DNA of 64,000 nucleotides from the NCBI GenBank assembly GCA_964453995.1, contig CAYVQC010000007.1:1-64000 (forward strand), in the 5' to 3' direction. A model generated the notes under the pieces. It ran no database searches. It worked only from the letters and a program-made list of their open reading frames with translations, and was not told where the DNA came from. Source of the DNA: SKVR01 sp964453995 (lineage in GTDB: Bacteria; Bacteroidota; Bacteroidia; Bacteroidales; UBA7960). Made by a program: the position numbers and the translations under genes. Shown piece by piece: positions 1 to 7,555 of the stretch. How positions within the stretch are numbered: position 1 is the stretch's first letter; every line of letters starts with the position of its first letter.

Positions 1-18
1 GGATTACGAAGAATTCTT

Positions 19-119
19 TTGTTATAATTACAAATTGCCTTGTATTTGTTACATTAAATGTTTTAAATTGCCTTGTATTTATTACAATTAATGGTTAAAT
101 TTGCCTGTACATTATAACA
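19..119. promoter_or_regulatory. Array of four palindromic operator-like sites
   Basis: Four related dyads precede the ATPase gene: 19-33 (TTGT/ACAA arms), 40-54 (TGTA/TACA), 73-87 (perfect TTGTA-N5-TACAA) and 106-119 (TGT/ACA, degenerate). The last three are spaced about 32-33 bp, roughly three helical turns, so a dimeric DNA-binding protein could occupy one face of the helix. The last site touches the start codon. The sites are seen in the sequence; binding and repression are inferred. No regulator is encoded next to them inside the window. Confidence 0.5.
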
Positions 120-125
120 TGAATG
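32..125. repeat. Three tandem ~29-bp imperfect direct repeats
   Basis: Copy A is 32-60, copy B 65-93 and copy C 97-125. A and B share the opening AAATTGCCTTGTATTT and differ at only a few positions; C is more diverged and runs into the ATG of the following gene. The period is 32-33 bp. Each unit carries one of the TTGTA-N5-TACAA-like dyads. The repeat begins close to the left window edge, so more copies could lie outside. Confidence 0.7.
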
Positions 126-1466
126 ATGGAAATCAAAAGAAATGCCTACCATAATCTGCTTTCATGGAAAAATTCATCCAACCGAAAGCCTTTAATAATC
201 AGAGGTGCACGACAAGTTGGTAAGACTTCACTGGTGCGACAGTTCTCACGTGAGTTTGATTATTATATTGAACTTAACATGGAGCGTGAAAACCACAGAA
301 AATTGTTTGAGATTGACGATGTAGGAAAGATACTTAATGCTGCTATGCTATTGGCCGGAGTAAAGAAAGAACAAGGTACCCTCCTTTTATTCATTGATGA
401 GATACAGGAGTCTCCGGAAGCAATAGGATTGTTACGGTATTTTTATGAGGAACGTCCTGATGTTTTTGTTATTTCAGCAGGTTCGTTGCTGGAATTTGCA
501 CTCAGCAAAACTGCATCATTTCCTGTTGGCAGGGTATCTTATCTTTATTTATCACCGGTTAGTTTTGATGAATACCTGCAGGCATCCGGAAATGAACAAG
601 CCCTGGACGCATTAAAAGCCATTCCATTAGCCGATTATGCCCATGAAATTCTGCTGAAGCATTTTCATTCTTACCTTATAACCGGAGGAATGCCGGAAGT
701 TGTATCACAATTTCTTGACAACGGTAACCTGGGTTTACTTTCCGGAGTTTTTGAAGACCTCTGGCAATCATTTGCCGATGATATTGAAAAGTATGCATCA
801 GGGCCAGGCGAACGAAAAGTTTTACGACATATCCTTCAAACGGCTGCTTATGAGCTAGATCGTATAAAATTCGCCGGTTTTGGGAATTCCAATTATCGAT
901 CACGGGAGGTTGGAGAAGCAATGAGAGCGTTGGATATGGCCGGCATAATCCGATTGGTGTATCCTACCACTAACCTTGTACCCCCTGTCATTACCGACCT
1001 GAAGAAAAGACCAAGGTTACAATTTCTTGATACCGGATTGCTCAACCATGGGTTGAAATTACAGGCTGAACTACTTACAACCAATGATTACAGTAACTTT
1101 CACCGTGGAAAAATAATACAACACATCGTAAAACAGGAAATTATCTCCACAGGGCTTACCGCAAGATATGAACCCCATTTTTGGGTAAGGGAAGAGCGAA
1201 ACTCATCTGCTGAAGTAGATCTGGTATATCATTTTGGGAAATATCTGATTCCAATTGAAATAAAATCAGGAAAAACTGGCACATTAAGATCTCTTCATCA
1301 GTTTATGGAACGTTGTGGCCATGGGTTTGCAGTAAGGATGTACAAAGGAAAGTACTCTATAGAAGAAATCTCAACTCCATCAGGTTATTCATTTAAACTC
1401 CTGAATTTACCCTACTATTTGGGTACTCAGATCCATCAGCATTTAGCGTATTTCACCAAAAAGTAA
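123..1466 (+). CDS. AAA ATPase with DUF4143 C-terminal domain
   Basis: Cytosolic P-loop ATPase of the widespread AAA_14/DUF4143 family (447 aa, normal length). Walker A is GARQVGKTS near residues 28-36 and Walker B is LLLFIDEIQ near 88-96. The C-terminal DUF4143 part ends with EVD...IPIEIKSG (about residues 361-377), which resembles a PD-(D/E)xK nuclease core. Family members are common, often sit alone, and have no agreed function; defence-like or toxin-like roles have been suggested but none is shown here. The ATG at 123 is followed at once by a second ATG at 126, either of which could serve. An ATG at 119 is out of frame. The gene stands alone behind a palindromic repeat array, which suggests dedicated, possibly autogenous, control. 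Confidence 0.9.
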   Translation: MMEIKRNAYHNLLSWKNSSNRKPLIIRGARQVGKTSLVRQFSREFDYYIELNMERENHRKLFEIDDVGKILNAAMLLAGVKKEQGTLLLFIDEIQESPEAIGLLRYFYEERPDVFVISAGSLLEFALSKTASFPVGRVSYLYLSPVSFDEYLQASGNEQALDALKAIPLADYAHEILLKHFHSYLITGGMPEVVSQFLDNGNLGLLSGVFEDLWQSFADDIEKYASGPGERKVLRHILQTAAYELDRIKFAGFGNSNYRSREVGEAMRALDMAGIIRLVYPTTNLVPPVITDLKKRPRLQFLDTGLLNHGLKLQAELLTTNDYSNFHRGKIIQHIVKQEIISTGLTARYEPHFWVREERNSSAEVDLVYHFGKYLIPIEIKSGKTGTLRSLHQFMERCGHGFAVRMYKGKYSIEEISTPSGYSFKLLNLPYYLGTQIHQHLAYFTKK

Positions 1467-1631
1467 TTCCTGTAAAATCCTGTTTCGTTTAAACAACATA
1501 TTTTTAAATAGAGTTCTCCAACCGTTTGAAGTGACTGGCATTGATGCTATTTGATCCAGGTAATTGCGATTTGTAAATGAGTTTTATTGGTATAAATAGT
1601 TCATTATAAGCACCATAGGTGGTTAAAAACA

Positions 1632-2021
1632 TTATTTTTTCAGAGGCAGATTATTTTCCTTCCACCCATTTATCCCATCCATTACAGCTATGATTTCGCC
1701 CTTAAAGTCAAGTTCCTTAAGCATATTAATTATAGTGATAGTGCGCCTGTGGGTGGTACAATACACCATTATTTTTTCCCTGGTAAGATAGGGAGTCAGA
1801 TTTTCAGCCAGATTTTCCTTGTAAGCATTGATTTTGATGGCTTTCTCAATATGCCCTGATGCAAACATGGTGCTGTCGCGCCCATCAATCAATACTCCTG
1901 TTTGGTGATCAAAAGTTTGCAGGAGTTCATGTGCCTGAGGTGAATCGACTTCCTGAACGGATTGAGCGGTTAACCGACATGCGATTAACATAATACTAAG
2001 GATTATAATGTGTGTTTTCAT
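1632..2021 (-). CDS. Exported rhodanese-like domain protein
   Basis: Single rhodanese domain of 129 aa behind a hydrophobic signal peptide (cleavage probably after LTAQ, near residue 20), so periplasmic. The active-site loop reads CTTHRRT (about residues 88-94), keeping the catalytic cysteine and the arginine-rich anion cradle. Rhodaneses move sulfane sulfur between thiols. It is the last gene of the unit 3075-1632, 37 bp after the split permease, and near thioredoxin-like genes. This suggests a thiol or sulfur role linked to the metalloid/metal export group. The substrate is unknown. Confidence 0.85.
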   Translation of the reverse strand: MKTHIIILSIMLIACRLTAQSVQEVDSPQAHELLQTFDHQTGVLIDGRDSTMFASGHIEKAIKINAYKENLAENLTPYLTREKIMVYCTTHRRTITIINMLKELDFKGEIIAVMDGINGWKENNLPLKK

Positions 2022-2058
2022 TATTCCGGATTTTTTAATTCTATTACTGTTGGGTTTC

Positions 2059-2598
2059 TTAGTTTTGAGTTATAACACCCTTTTTTCTGTCGAAGTATTT
2101 TCCCATAATAGTTCCGATAAGAAGAAATACAGGAATTGTAACCAGTATTCTCATCAAGGAAAACTGCCATCCCAGGAAACCGATCTCGAAAGCCAGCATC
2201 GGTATTTTGGCTGTTGTAAAAGCACTAATATAGATAAAAACATTGACAGAAGAACAGCCCTTTTTCCACAGCAGGTGAGCTACCGGAAAAGCCACGTAAA
2301 GCGGCCCTGCCTGAACAAATGCCAGCACCATTACCCAAAGCATCCCCTTTATACCTGATTCATGTCCAATATGTTTCTGGATACTCTCCCGTGGAATCCA
2401 GACATCCAACAACCCGATAATCACAAACATAGCCGGCATAATCAATAACATCTCTTTCATGAAATCGTAAAAATTAATTTCCACGATATGAATTCCTGGC
2501 TTGAAATTATTAATATATGTTATTGCTACGAATATGGCGAAACCCAGAATTATTAGGAAGTCGAAAAGATATTTTTTCAGCGTAGATTTTTTTGTCAT
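2059..2598 (-). CDS. ArsP/DUF318-like permease, second half
   Basis: Integral membrane protein of 179 aa with about five hydrophobic helices (near residues 12-28, 48-65, 86-106, 115-135 and 148-166). It carries the AGPLYVAFPVAHLL and FTTAKIPMLAFEIGFLG segments typical of the C-terminal repeat of YraQ/ArsP permeases. Full-length permeases have two such repeats in one chain. Here the partner half is the separate gene directly upstream, whose TAA abuts this ATG with no spacer (TAAATG), so the two are probably translationally coupled and assemble as a heterodimer. A split by frameshift is unlikely because both halves have their own start and complete helices. The transported substrate is unknown. 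Confidence 0.75.
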   Translation of the reverse strand: MTKKSTLKKYLFDFLIILGFAIFVAITYINNFKPGIHIVEINFYDFMKEMLLIMPAMFVIIGLLDVWIPRESIQKHIGHESGIKGMLWVMVLAFVQAGPLYVAFPVAHLLWKKGCSSVNVFIYISAFTTAKIPMLAFEIGFLGWQFSLMRILVTIPVFLLIGTIMGKYFDRKKGVITQN

Positions 2599-3075
2599 TT
2601 ACAAGAAGGAATATAATAATACCATGATAAACCCTACTACCAAAGCACCGGCAAAACTGAGTCCGTTTCTGAGCAGGGCAGTTTTGCGATCGAAAAATTT
2701 CATTTCAATGGGTAAAGTAAGAATTCCCACCATGAGCAGTGTAGTGATAAAAACAGCAATTACCGAGTAGCTAACTCCCGTATTGACCAGGATACCTGCC
2801 AGGGGAAAAGCGATAAAACCCGGAATCAAGGCTATAGATCCAATAATGGCAGCCGATACATAGGCCTCCCATCCGGCACTTTCTCCCAGATAACTTAGGA
2901 TAATTTCGTTGGGGAGAAAGTACAGGATGATACTGATGATAATCACTACCGAAAGCAAAGCAGGTAAAAGCCTTGCAAACTGCAACAGGCCTTTTTTAAA
3001 ACCTGAGATGGTTTTTTTCCGGTTGGCTATGAATGAAATAATCAGCAAAGCGATAGAGATGTAGATGTATTGCAT
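2599..3075 (-). CDS. ArsP/DUF318-like permease, first half
   Basis: Membrane protein of 158 aa with about five helices. It contains FLPNEIILSYLGESAG and IIGSIALIPGFIAFPLAGIL (about residues 53-68 and 77-96), matching the N-terminal repeat of YraQ-type permeases, where a Pro-rich re-entrant segment follows the loop. It is cotranscribed with, and abuts, the second half at 2598. A possible -7 box lies 155 bp upstream. Together with the larger permease at 3435-4778 this gives the locus two permease systems of one superfamily, perhaps for different substrates or oxidation states. Confidence 0.75.
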   Translation of the reverse strand: MQYIYISIALLIISFIANRKKTISGFKKGLLQFARLLPALLSVVIIISIILYFLPNEIILSYLGESAGWEAYVSAAIIGSIALIPGFIAFPLAGILVNTGVSYSVIAVFITTLLMVGILTLPIEMKFFDRKTALLRNGLSFAGALVVGFIMVLLYSFL

Positions 3076-3229
3076 TGGGTGAAAAATGAAATCTGATTAT
3101 CAATTAATAAGAATAATTTTTTAATGGCACTTAATTTATGAGTTGTAAACAATTGAAAATCATGTATATATTCTTTTTGTTGTCATGCTTTTTAGCCCAC
3201 TCAGAAAAGTGTATATTACGGTTTTTTTG

Positions 3230-3237
3230 CAAAAATA
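3230..3237 (-). promoter_or_regulatory. Possible -7 box (TATTTTTG) for the split permease operon
   Basis: On the minus strand this reads TATTTTTG, a full match to the Bacteroidota -7 consensus TAnnTTTG. No TTG is seen at the expected -33 spacing. It would give a leader of about 150 nt before the start at 3075. A match this short can occur by chance in AT-rich DNA. Confidence 0.35.
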
Positions 3238-3270
3238 CTATTTATAATGCGCTGTATTTTTATTAGTTGC

Positions 3271-3432
3271 GAACTCCCCATTTCAGGGGGCCGGGGGGTA
3301 ATGAATTTTTCGGAGTGGACTCAATTTTAGTATTCAAATCATTATAAGAGCTTTTATTCAAGACGTTTCCATGTCCTTCGGACGATGTAAGGTCTTCTGG
3401 TTTCTTCCAGCTTCCAGTATCCAGCTTCCGGC
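3271..3432. repeat. Relict intergenic repeat DNA in the 3076-3434 gap
   Basis: This 359-bp gap holds no gene. Two low-complexity pieces stand out: a G/C-run block at 3274-3298 (CCCC, then GGGGG, then GGGGGG) and CTTCCAG-type tandem units at 3404-3431, which start just beyond the stop of the larger permease. Blocks of this kind recur in Bacteroidota intergenic DNA and give meaningless ORFs. I see it as decayed repeat sequence, not a gene. The rest of the gap is AT-rich and holds the possible promoter at 3230. Confidence 0.4.
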
Positions 3433-3434
3433 AA

Positions 3435-4778
3435 TCAAAACAAACCGCCATAAATCATCCCTGATATGGTTGCCATAACAACCACCAGCACGATATAAAC
3501 CACTGTTTTCTGCGTACCCATAACGCCACGAATAACCAGCATATTGGGAAGTGAAAGAGATGGGCCTGCGAGTAATAATGCCAGTGCAGGACCTTTGCCC
3601 ATACCCGATGCAATCAAACCCTGCAAAATGGGTACTTCGGTAAGGGTTGCAAAATACATAAAAGCTCCTACTATGGAAGCAAAGAAGTTGGCAAAAACTG
3701 AGTTTCCACCTACCAGCCAGGCGATCCATTCATTTGGAATGATACCAGGGATGGCAACATTGTCATGTGTTGAACCCAGTAGAAAACCGGCTGTGATTAC
3801 CCCTACAGCCAGCAGGGGCATAATTTGTTTGGTGAATCCCCATGCCGACAGGGTCCACTCACGGTTTTCCTCATCCTGCTTGTCGAAAAGCGTGATAATG
3901 CTTAAGGCAATTACTCCCACCAACATCGGAACTATAGGAGCCAGTTTGGCATCAGGGATAAGATTGAATGCCAGCAATGCAGAAACAGCAGTAACAATCA
4001 CAGCGCCCACTACCCATTGCCATTTGATCTTCAGAATATATATTAATGAATAGGCCAGTAAAAGACCGAAAGCTCCTGTAATATACCATTTGTAGGCCCA
4101 GATATAATACCATGCACTGGATGTATCGTCGCTGGACGGACTTCCCCAGTTGGCAAAGACAAGGATTAAAACCAGGGTGAAAAAATGAAAGGAGGTTTGC
4201 CACATGGGTCGTTTTTCGGGTGGTACCTGAATATTCATTTGTTCTTCGCGCTTGGCCTTTTCCTCTTTTCTGTAAATCAGTGACATAACGATACCGATAA
4301 TTACGCTGAACGACACCGCACCAATTACGCGCGCCACACCCATCTCAAAACCCAGTATGCGGGCCGTAAGAATGATTGCCAGGATATTGATAGCTGGTCC
4401 GGAATAGAGAAAAGCAATTGCAGGGCCCAGGCCGGCACCTCGCTTATGGATACTGGAGAACAGGGGCAAAATGGTGCAGCTGCAAACTGCCAGGATGGTA
4501 CCCGATACTGCTGCAACGGTGTAAGCGAGCCACTTTTTGGCATTGGCGCCGAAATAACGTAACACCGATCCCTGGCTCACAAATACCGATATTACTCCGG
4601 CAATGAAAAAAGCTGGCAGCAGACACAAAACAACATGCTCGCGGGCATACCATTTCACCAGATCAAAAGTAGCATCTACAGCAGTTGTAAACCGTGCGCT
4701 CTCAATGGGTAGAAAAAACGCAGCGCCAAAGAGCAACACGATCCAAAACAAAATCTTAAATTCTTTTTTTGTTTCCAT
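3435..4778 (-). CDS. ArsP-family permease (YraQ/DUF318), metal or metalloid efflux
   Basis: Polytopic membrane protein of 447 aa with about ten to twelve helices in two repeats. The N-terminal repeat has CSCTILPLF (about residues 98-106) and YSGPAINILA, and the C-terminal repeat has FATLTEVPILQGLI and LLAGPSLSLPNML, which are family signatures. The CSC pair is the likely thiol ligand for As(III), organoarsenical or a soft metal. A charged loop (about 170-190) separates the repeats. It lies 50 bp after the ArsG-like gene, but that gap carries its own copy of the operator seen at the head of the ArsR operon, so it is probably co-regulated from an internal promoter. The exact substrate cannot be read from sequence. 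Confidence 0.85.
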   Translation of the reverse strand: METKKEFKILFWIVLLFGAAFFLPIESARFTTAVDATFDLVKWYAREHVVLCLLPAFFIAGVISVFVSQGSVLRYFGANAKKWLAYTVAAVSGTILAVCSCTILPLFSSIHKRGAGLGPAIAFLYSGPAINILAIILTARILGFEMGVARVIGAVSFSVIIGIVMSLIYRKEEKAKREEQMNIQVPPEKRPMWQTSFHFFTLVLILVFANWGSPSSDDTSSAWYYIWAYKWYITGAFGLLLAYSLIYILKIKWQWVVGAVIVTAVSALLAFNLIPDAKLAPIVPMLVGVIALSIITLFDKQDEENREWTLSAWGFTKQIMPLLAVGVITAGFLLGSTHDNVAIPGIIPNEWIAWLVGGNSVFANFFASIVGAFMYFATLTEVPILQGLIASGMGKGPALALLLAGPSLSLPNMLVIRGVMGTQKTVVYIVLVVVMATISGMIYGGLF

Positions 4779-4792
4779 TAAGGTGTTTTAGT

Positions 4793-4812
4793 ATTTCGAA
4801 AAATAGCGAAAT
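4793..4812 (-). promoter_or_regulatory. Internal operator ATTTCG-N8-CGAAAT over the permease promoter
   Basis: A perfect 6+6 inverted repeat with an 8-bp spacer, 14 bp upstream of the permease ATG. On the minus strand the spacer region reads TATTTTTC (one base from TAnnTTTG), so a bound repressor would cover the -7 box. The same arms and the same spacer length occur at 6600-6619. The shared design is seen directly; ArsR binding is inferred. Confidence 0.7.
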
Positions 4813-4828
4813 GGATGATGAAATTTTT

Positions 4829-5545
4829 TTATTTAATATATACCAGCCAAACATAGTATAACCCAACAAGGATAAATACAACAGCCACGATCCGTCTGAA
4901 CCAGAATTCAAAAATCTTTACCTTATTATAAAAGGAGCCTAGACCAGAAATACTGAAAGCCAGTATCCAGGCAAAAATGATAACGGGCAGGCCCGTTGCA
5001 AAGGCAAAAACCAGTGGTAACGAATAACCCACGGATGACGAAACAGACAAGGGTATCAATCCTCCAAAAAATAAAACCCCGCTGTAAGGGCAAAATGCCA
5101 GTGCAAACACAATCCCCAGCATCAGTGAACTCCACAGGCTTCCCCTGTTGGTACGGTTTTCCATGTTGATCGACCAGCGGTTAAAAAATGGCAGGTTGAT
5201 TTTGATAATATCCAACATGAAAGTACCGATCAGTATCAAGAAAGGTCCGATGGCCATCTCACCATAGGTACTTATGGCTTTCTGTATTTTATAAATACTG
5301 GCACCTTCTTTTAGTGTTACAATAAGGATGGTACCCAATACGGTATAGGATAGGGTTCTTCCCAGGGTGTAAACCAATCCGCTGAAAAATACTTTCCGGC
5401 GGTTGGTAACATCCTTGCTGATAAACCCAATGGCCGAAATGTTGGTGGCCAGCGGGCAGGGGCTTATGGCGGTTAAGATGCCCAGCAGAAAGGCTGCCAG
5501 CAGCGGGGCTTCAGTACTGCTGGCCAACTGGTGTAAATATTCCAT
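4829..5545 (-). CDS. ArsG/CcdA-like membrane thiol transporter
   Basis: Six-helix membrane protein of 238 aa in the DsbD/CcdA-like LysE superfamily. It has the two paired cysteine-proline motifs of that family: ISPCPLATN in helix 1 (about residues 27-35) and FCPYSG in helix 4 (about 149-154). In CcdA/DsbD the equivalent cysteines pass electrons across the inner membrane; in ArsG-type members a role in arsenical efflux has been proposed. It starts 21 bp after a thioredoxin-like lipoprotein with a CxxC motif, a natural periplasmic partner for accepting electrons. Regulation is probably from the operator at 6600. Redox relay or efflux cannot be separated from sequence alone. Confidence 0.8.
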   Translation of the reverse strand: MEYLHQLASSTEAPLLAAFLLGILTAISPCPLATNISAIGFISKDVTNRRKVFFSGLVYTLGRTLSYTVLGTILIVTLKEGASIYKIQKAISTYGEMAIGPFLILIGTFMLDIIKINLPFFNRWSINMENRTNRGSLWSSLMLGIVFALAFCPYSGVLFFGGLIPLSVSSSVGYSLPLVFAFATGLPVIIFAWILAFSISGLGSFYNKVKIFEFWFRRIVAVVFILVGLYYVWLVYIK

Positions 5546-5566
5546 AAAATAAAATGGTAAATCTGC

Positions 5567-5995
5567 TTAGTTGGTTAGAAGTGCATTGGTTTCAGCCACA
5601 ATCAACGCTTTCAGATCGGTAGGATTGTTCATGGCCAAGGCAAATGACTTATCGGTTATGTCTTTGTGCGAATTGTTACCGGCAATAATAAGCGTACTGA
5701 AGACAACTTCATATTTTTCGGCCAGCTCAGCATTGGCCGGATCATCAACATCCACCTCTACAAAAGCTACATCCGGATTGTCAGAAAAGTTTTCCATTAC
5801 TGCATCCTGAGCAACCTGTTGGGCAGTCATGCAGGTAACACAGCGCTGTTTGCCATGAAAATAGTAAACCTTTACTTTGGCGTCATTGATTGCAAGTTCA
5901 GTGGTTTGCTCATGGGTTGCTTCTTTGCTCCCGGTGGTTTGGCCGCACGAGAAAAGTACAAGGCTCAGAAGCCCTGAAATCAGAAAGTTCTTCAT
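5567..5995 (-). CDS. Thioredoxin-like lipoprotein with CxxC
   Basis: Protein of 142 aa with a lipobox (LFSCG, Cys17), so attached to a membrane outside the cytoplasm. The mature part is thioredoxin-like: strand KVYYFHG, then CVTC (about residues 52-55) as the redox pair, then VAFVEVDVDD and a Val-Val-Phe-Ser-Thr stretch in place of the usual cis-Pro loop. It is 5 bp downstream of arsR and 21 bp upstream of the ArsG-like gene, so the set is one operon. It probably exchanges electrons or thiol-bound ligand with that transporter. Confidence 0.75.
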   Translation of the reverse strand: MKNFLISGLLSLVLFSCGQTTGSKEATHEQTTELAINDAKVKVYYFHGKQRCVTCMTAQQVAQDAVMENFSDNPDVAFVEVDVDDPANAELAEKYEVVFSTLIIAGNNSHKDITDKSFALAMNNPTDLKALIVAETNALLTN

Positions 5996-6000
5996 AGGTT

Positions 6001-6330
6001 TTAACGTTTAAGTTTTAAATCATCTACTTCATTGAATAAATATTCTGAGAAGGCAGTTTTTAGTTTTTCCCAGTTTTCCTTATTGATGCAATATTTAATA
6101 AAGGGTGTTTCAATTTCACCCTGTATTAAACCGGCATGTTTCAATTCTTTCAAATGCTGCGATAGTGCTGATCGGCCAATGGGTAGCTCATCAACCAGAT
6201 CGCCGCTGTAGCAGCAGGAATTTCTATTCGACAGTTTCTTGAGAATATAAACCCGTACCGGATGGCTCATGGCTTTGGCGAATTCAGCAATTTGCTGCAC
6301 ATCCTGTGAAAGTTTCACTGTTTTATCCAT
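6001..6330 (-). CDS. ArsR/SmtB-family metalloregulator
   Basis: Winged-helix repressor. I chose the ATG at 6330 (MDKTVKLSQD), giving 109 aa; the longer frame to 6393 would lie deep inside the upstream gene. The HTH is DELPIGRSALSQHLKELKHA (about residues 45-64). A vicinal Cys-Cys pair (NSCCYSG, near 36-37) sits just before the recognition helices, where ArsR proteins bind As(III) or Sb(III). The start overlaps the stop of the preceding thioredoxin-like gene by 8 bp, so translation is likely coupled. It is the natural candidate to bind the two ATTTCG-N8-CGAAAT sites of the locus and leave them on metalloid binding. Confidence 0.88.
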   Translation of the reverse strand: MDKTVKLSQDVQQIAEFAKAMSHPVRVYILKKLSNRNSCCYSGDLVDELPIGRSALSQHLKELKHAGLIQGEIETPFIKYCINKENWEKLKTAFSEYLFNEVDDLKLKR

Positions 6331-6568
6331 TGATCGCTTTTTCAATATGCTTTTTAATTTCATCTTTGGAGGGCACCCGGCCGCTAACGGCAACTTTTTC
6401 GTTAATTACCAGCCCGGGTGTTGCCAGTATACCATAGTTCATGATGTCTACTATATCTTCTACTTTGGATATTTCTGCATCGAAATTATTCTCGGCAACC
6501 ACTTCGGCTGTGGCTTTTTCAAGGGTTTTGCATTTTTGGCATCCTGTGCCTAATATTTTGATATTCAT
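6323..6568 (-). CDS. Small thioredoxin-fold redox protein (redox-active disulfide type)
   Basis: Compact 81-aa cytosolic protein with a thioredoxin/glutaredoxin fold: MNIKILGTGCQKCKTLE places the CxxC (Cys10, Cys13) after strand 1, and TPGLVIN (about 50-56) is the cis-Pro strand. It matches the redox-active disulfide protein 2 family, often encoded beside ArsR and ArsP permeases. It is first in the operon, about 30 bp below the promoter/operator. A role as thiol donor or metalloid chaperone is inferred from its position. Confidence 0.85.
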   Translation of the reverse strand: MNIKILGTGCQKCKTLEKATAEVVAENNFDAEISKVEDIVDIMNYGILATPGLVINEKVAVSGRVPSKDEIKKHIEKAING

Positions 6569-6599
6569 TGTTTTATATTTGAAAAGTGATTAATTAAGT

Positions 6600-6619
6600 A
6601 TTTCGCAAAATTACGAAAT
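6600..6619 (-). promoter_or_regulatory. Operator ATTTCG-N8-CGAAAT enclosing the -7 box of the arsR operon
   Basis: A perfect 6-bp inverted repeat with an 8-bp centre, 31 bp upstream of the first operon ATG. On the minus strand the centre reads exactly TAATTTTG, a full match to the Bacteroidota -7 consensus TAnnTTTG. The promoter core is therefore the spacer of the operator, an arrangement that would block sigma factor when the repressor binds. No TTG is seen at -33, as often in regulated promoters. The matching site is at 4793-4812. Confidence 0.75.
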
Positions 6620-6931
6620 GAATCAATTTCTCTAATGTTTTTTTGTTTAAGTTTTCTTTTCTATGAATTTTCGGGTAGAAACAACAGTCCAACTTTAAAT
6701 TATTTTCGACCATACCCTGTTTTTGTGGAGTGAATTTTTACGAACCTTTTTTAACCTTTGATGATTTTAGTAGCCCTGTTTTGGAGCAGGTAAGGCCGCT
6801 GAGAACCACGATTTTTTGGCGTAATAATAGGAGACTGTTCCGTCTTATAGGCATGCACGTTTCACCATCACAAAACATTGAACGAAGCCGGTAAGAAAAC
6901 GATCGGATTAATTATCCACCAAACTCTTCCC

Positions 6932-7045
6932 GGTCTTTGCGTTTTATTTTATGCGTTCTTTGTGTGGAATTATCTGGAAAAGGTTTCACGCAAAGGAACG
7001 TAAAAATCTTACGCAATGCCCGCAAAGATCAGATTATCTCGCTTA
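6932..7045. repeat. Decayed CGCAAAG-type repeat inside the 6620-7222 gene-free stretch
   Basis: The roughly 600 bp between the arsR operon promoter and the next gene holds no convincing ORF. Its middle carries scattered units such as TCTTTGCGT, GCGTTCTTTG, TTTCACGCAAAGG and CGCAAAGATC on both sides of a short spacer. These look like the low-complexity 'cgcaaag' repeats scattered in Bacteroidota genomes. A 74-codon frame over it (6951-7175) is a by-product. The remainder of the gap shows nothing I can name. Confidence 0.4.
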
Positions 7046-7222
7046 TAGGTTCCGATTGAACGCATATGACACGGATGCTAGGTATCTCGGAGTTTCAAAC
7101 AGTACTCACCATCCAGAAAATAAGGTAATAAGGTTTATTGACCGAGAATACCAATCCATCCGGCAATGCTCATGAGGGTCTTTTCTAAGCAATGGTTCCA
7201 GAAAGTAAGTTGCCAATGTGCT

Positions 7223-7555
7223 TCATGAATAAACAGCTGTCAGGGTATTTTTCCTGATCACTGCCAGGCTTGAATTGGGGATGGTTCTTAGGGGATATAC
7301 ACTTTTGTTATCGTGCCAGGGTCGCAGGGTACCCCGTCCGAAGCGGGTGTCGTAACTGGGGTCTTCCAGTCTTTTATTTACCGGTATAGGCTGCAGTGTG
7401 TCGGGTTGTTGGGGCGACGAATTTTCAGCGGGTTGTTTACCGGGAGCCGTTGGTTTACCGGCAAAAGATAAAACGGCGGGAAACAGCATTAATACCACTA
7501 CTGCCAGCAAAACAATAACCCGGAAGGTTGCATTTATGGGAGCTGTTTTGTTCAT
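7223..7555 (-). CDS. Hypothetical small exported or membrane-anchored protein
   Basis: Not recognised. Using the ATG at 7555 (MNKTAPINATF) the product is 110 aa, with one strongly hydrophobic segment (about residues 12-33) that is either a signal peptide ending near SFAG or an anchor. A Pro/Gln/Ser-rich linker and a basic C-terminal region (RFGRGTLRPWHDNKS) follow. The frame reaches 14 codons further up, but that extension looks like leader DNA. It is alone, between a gene desert and the gdh terminator. It could be a lineage-specific envelope protein. Confidence 0.5.
   Translation of the reverse strand: MNKTAPINATFRVIVLLAVVVLMLFPAVLSFAGKPTAPGKQPAENSSPQQPDTLQPIPVNKRLEDPSYDTRFGRGTLRPWHDNKSVYPLRTIPNSSLAVIRKNTLTAVYS

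Noticed and set aside
32..125. CRISPR array
   Set aside because: Only three imperfect repeats of 29 bp with 3-4 bp spacers and no cas gene; it is a tandem repeat, not a CRISPR.
2059..3075. Frameshifted pseudogene in place of two permease genes
   Set aside because: Each half has its own start, full helices and family motifs, and the junction is an exact TAAATG, typical of coupled genes.
3263..3451. Short frame overlapping the end of the permease gene
   Set aside because: It translates the G-run and CTTCCAG repeats and reads like intergenic repeat sequence, not protein.
6951..7175. 74-codon frame in the gene desert
   Set aside because: It consists largely of degenerate CGCAAAG units; no promoter or protein features.
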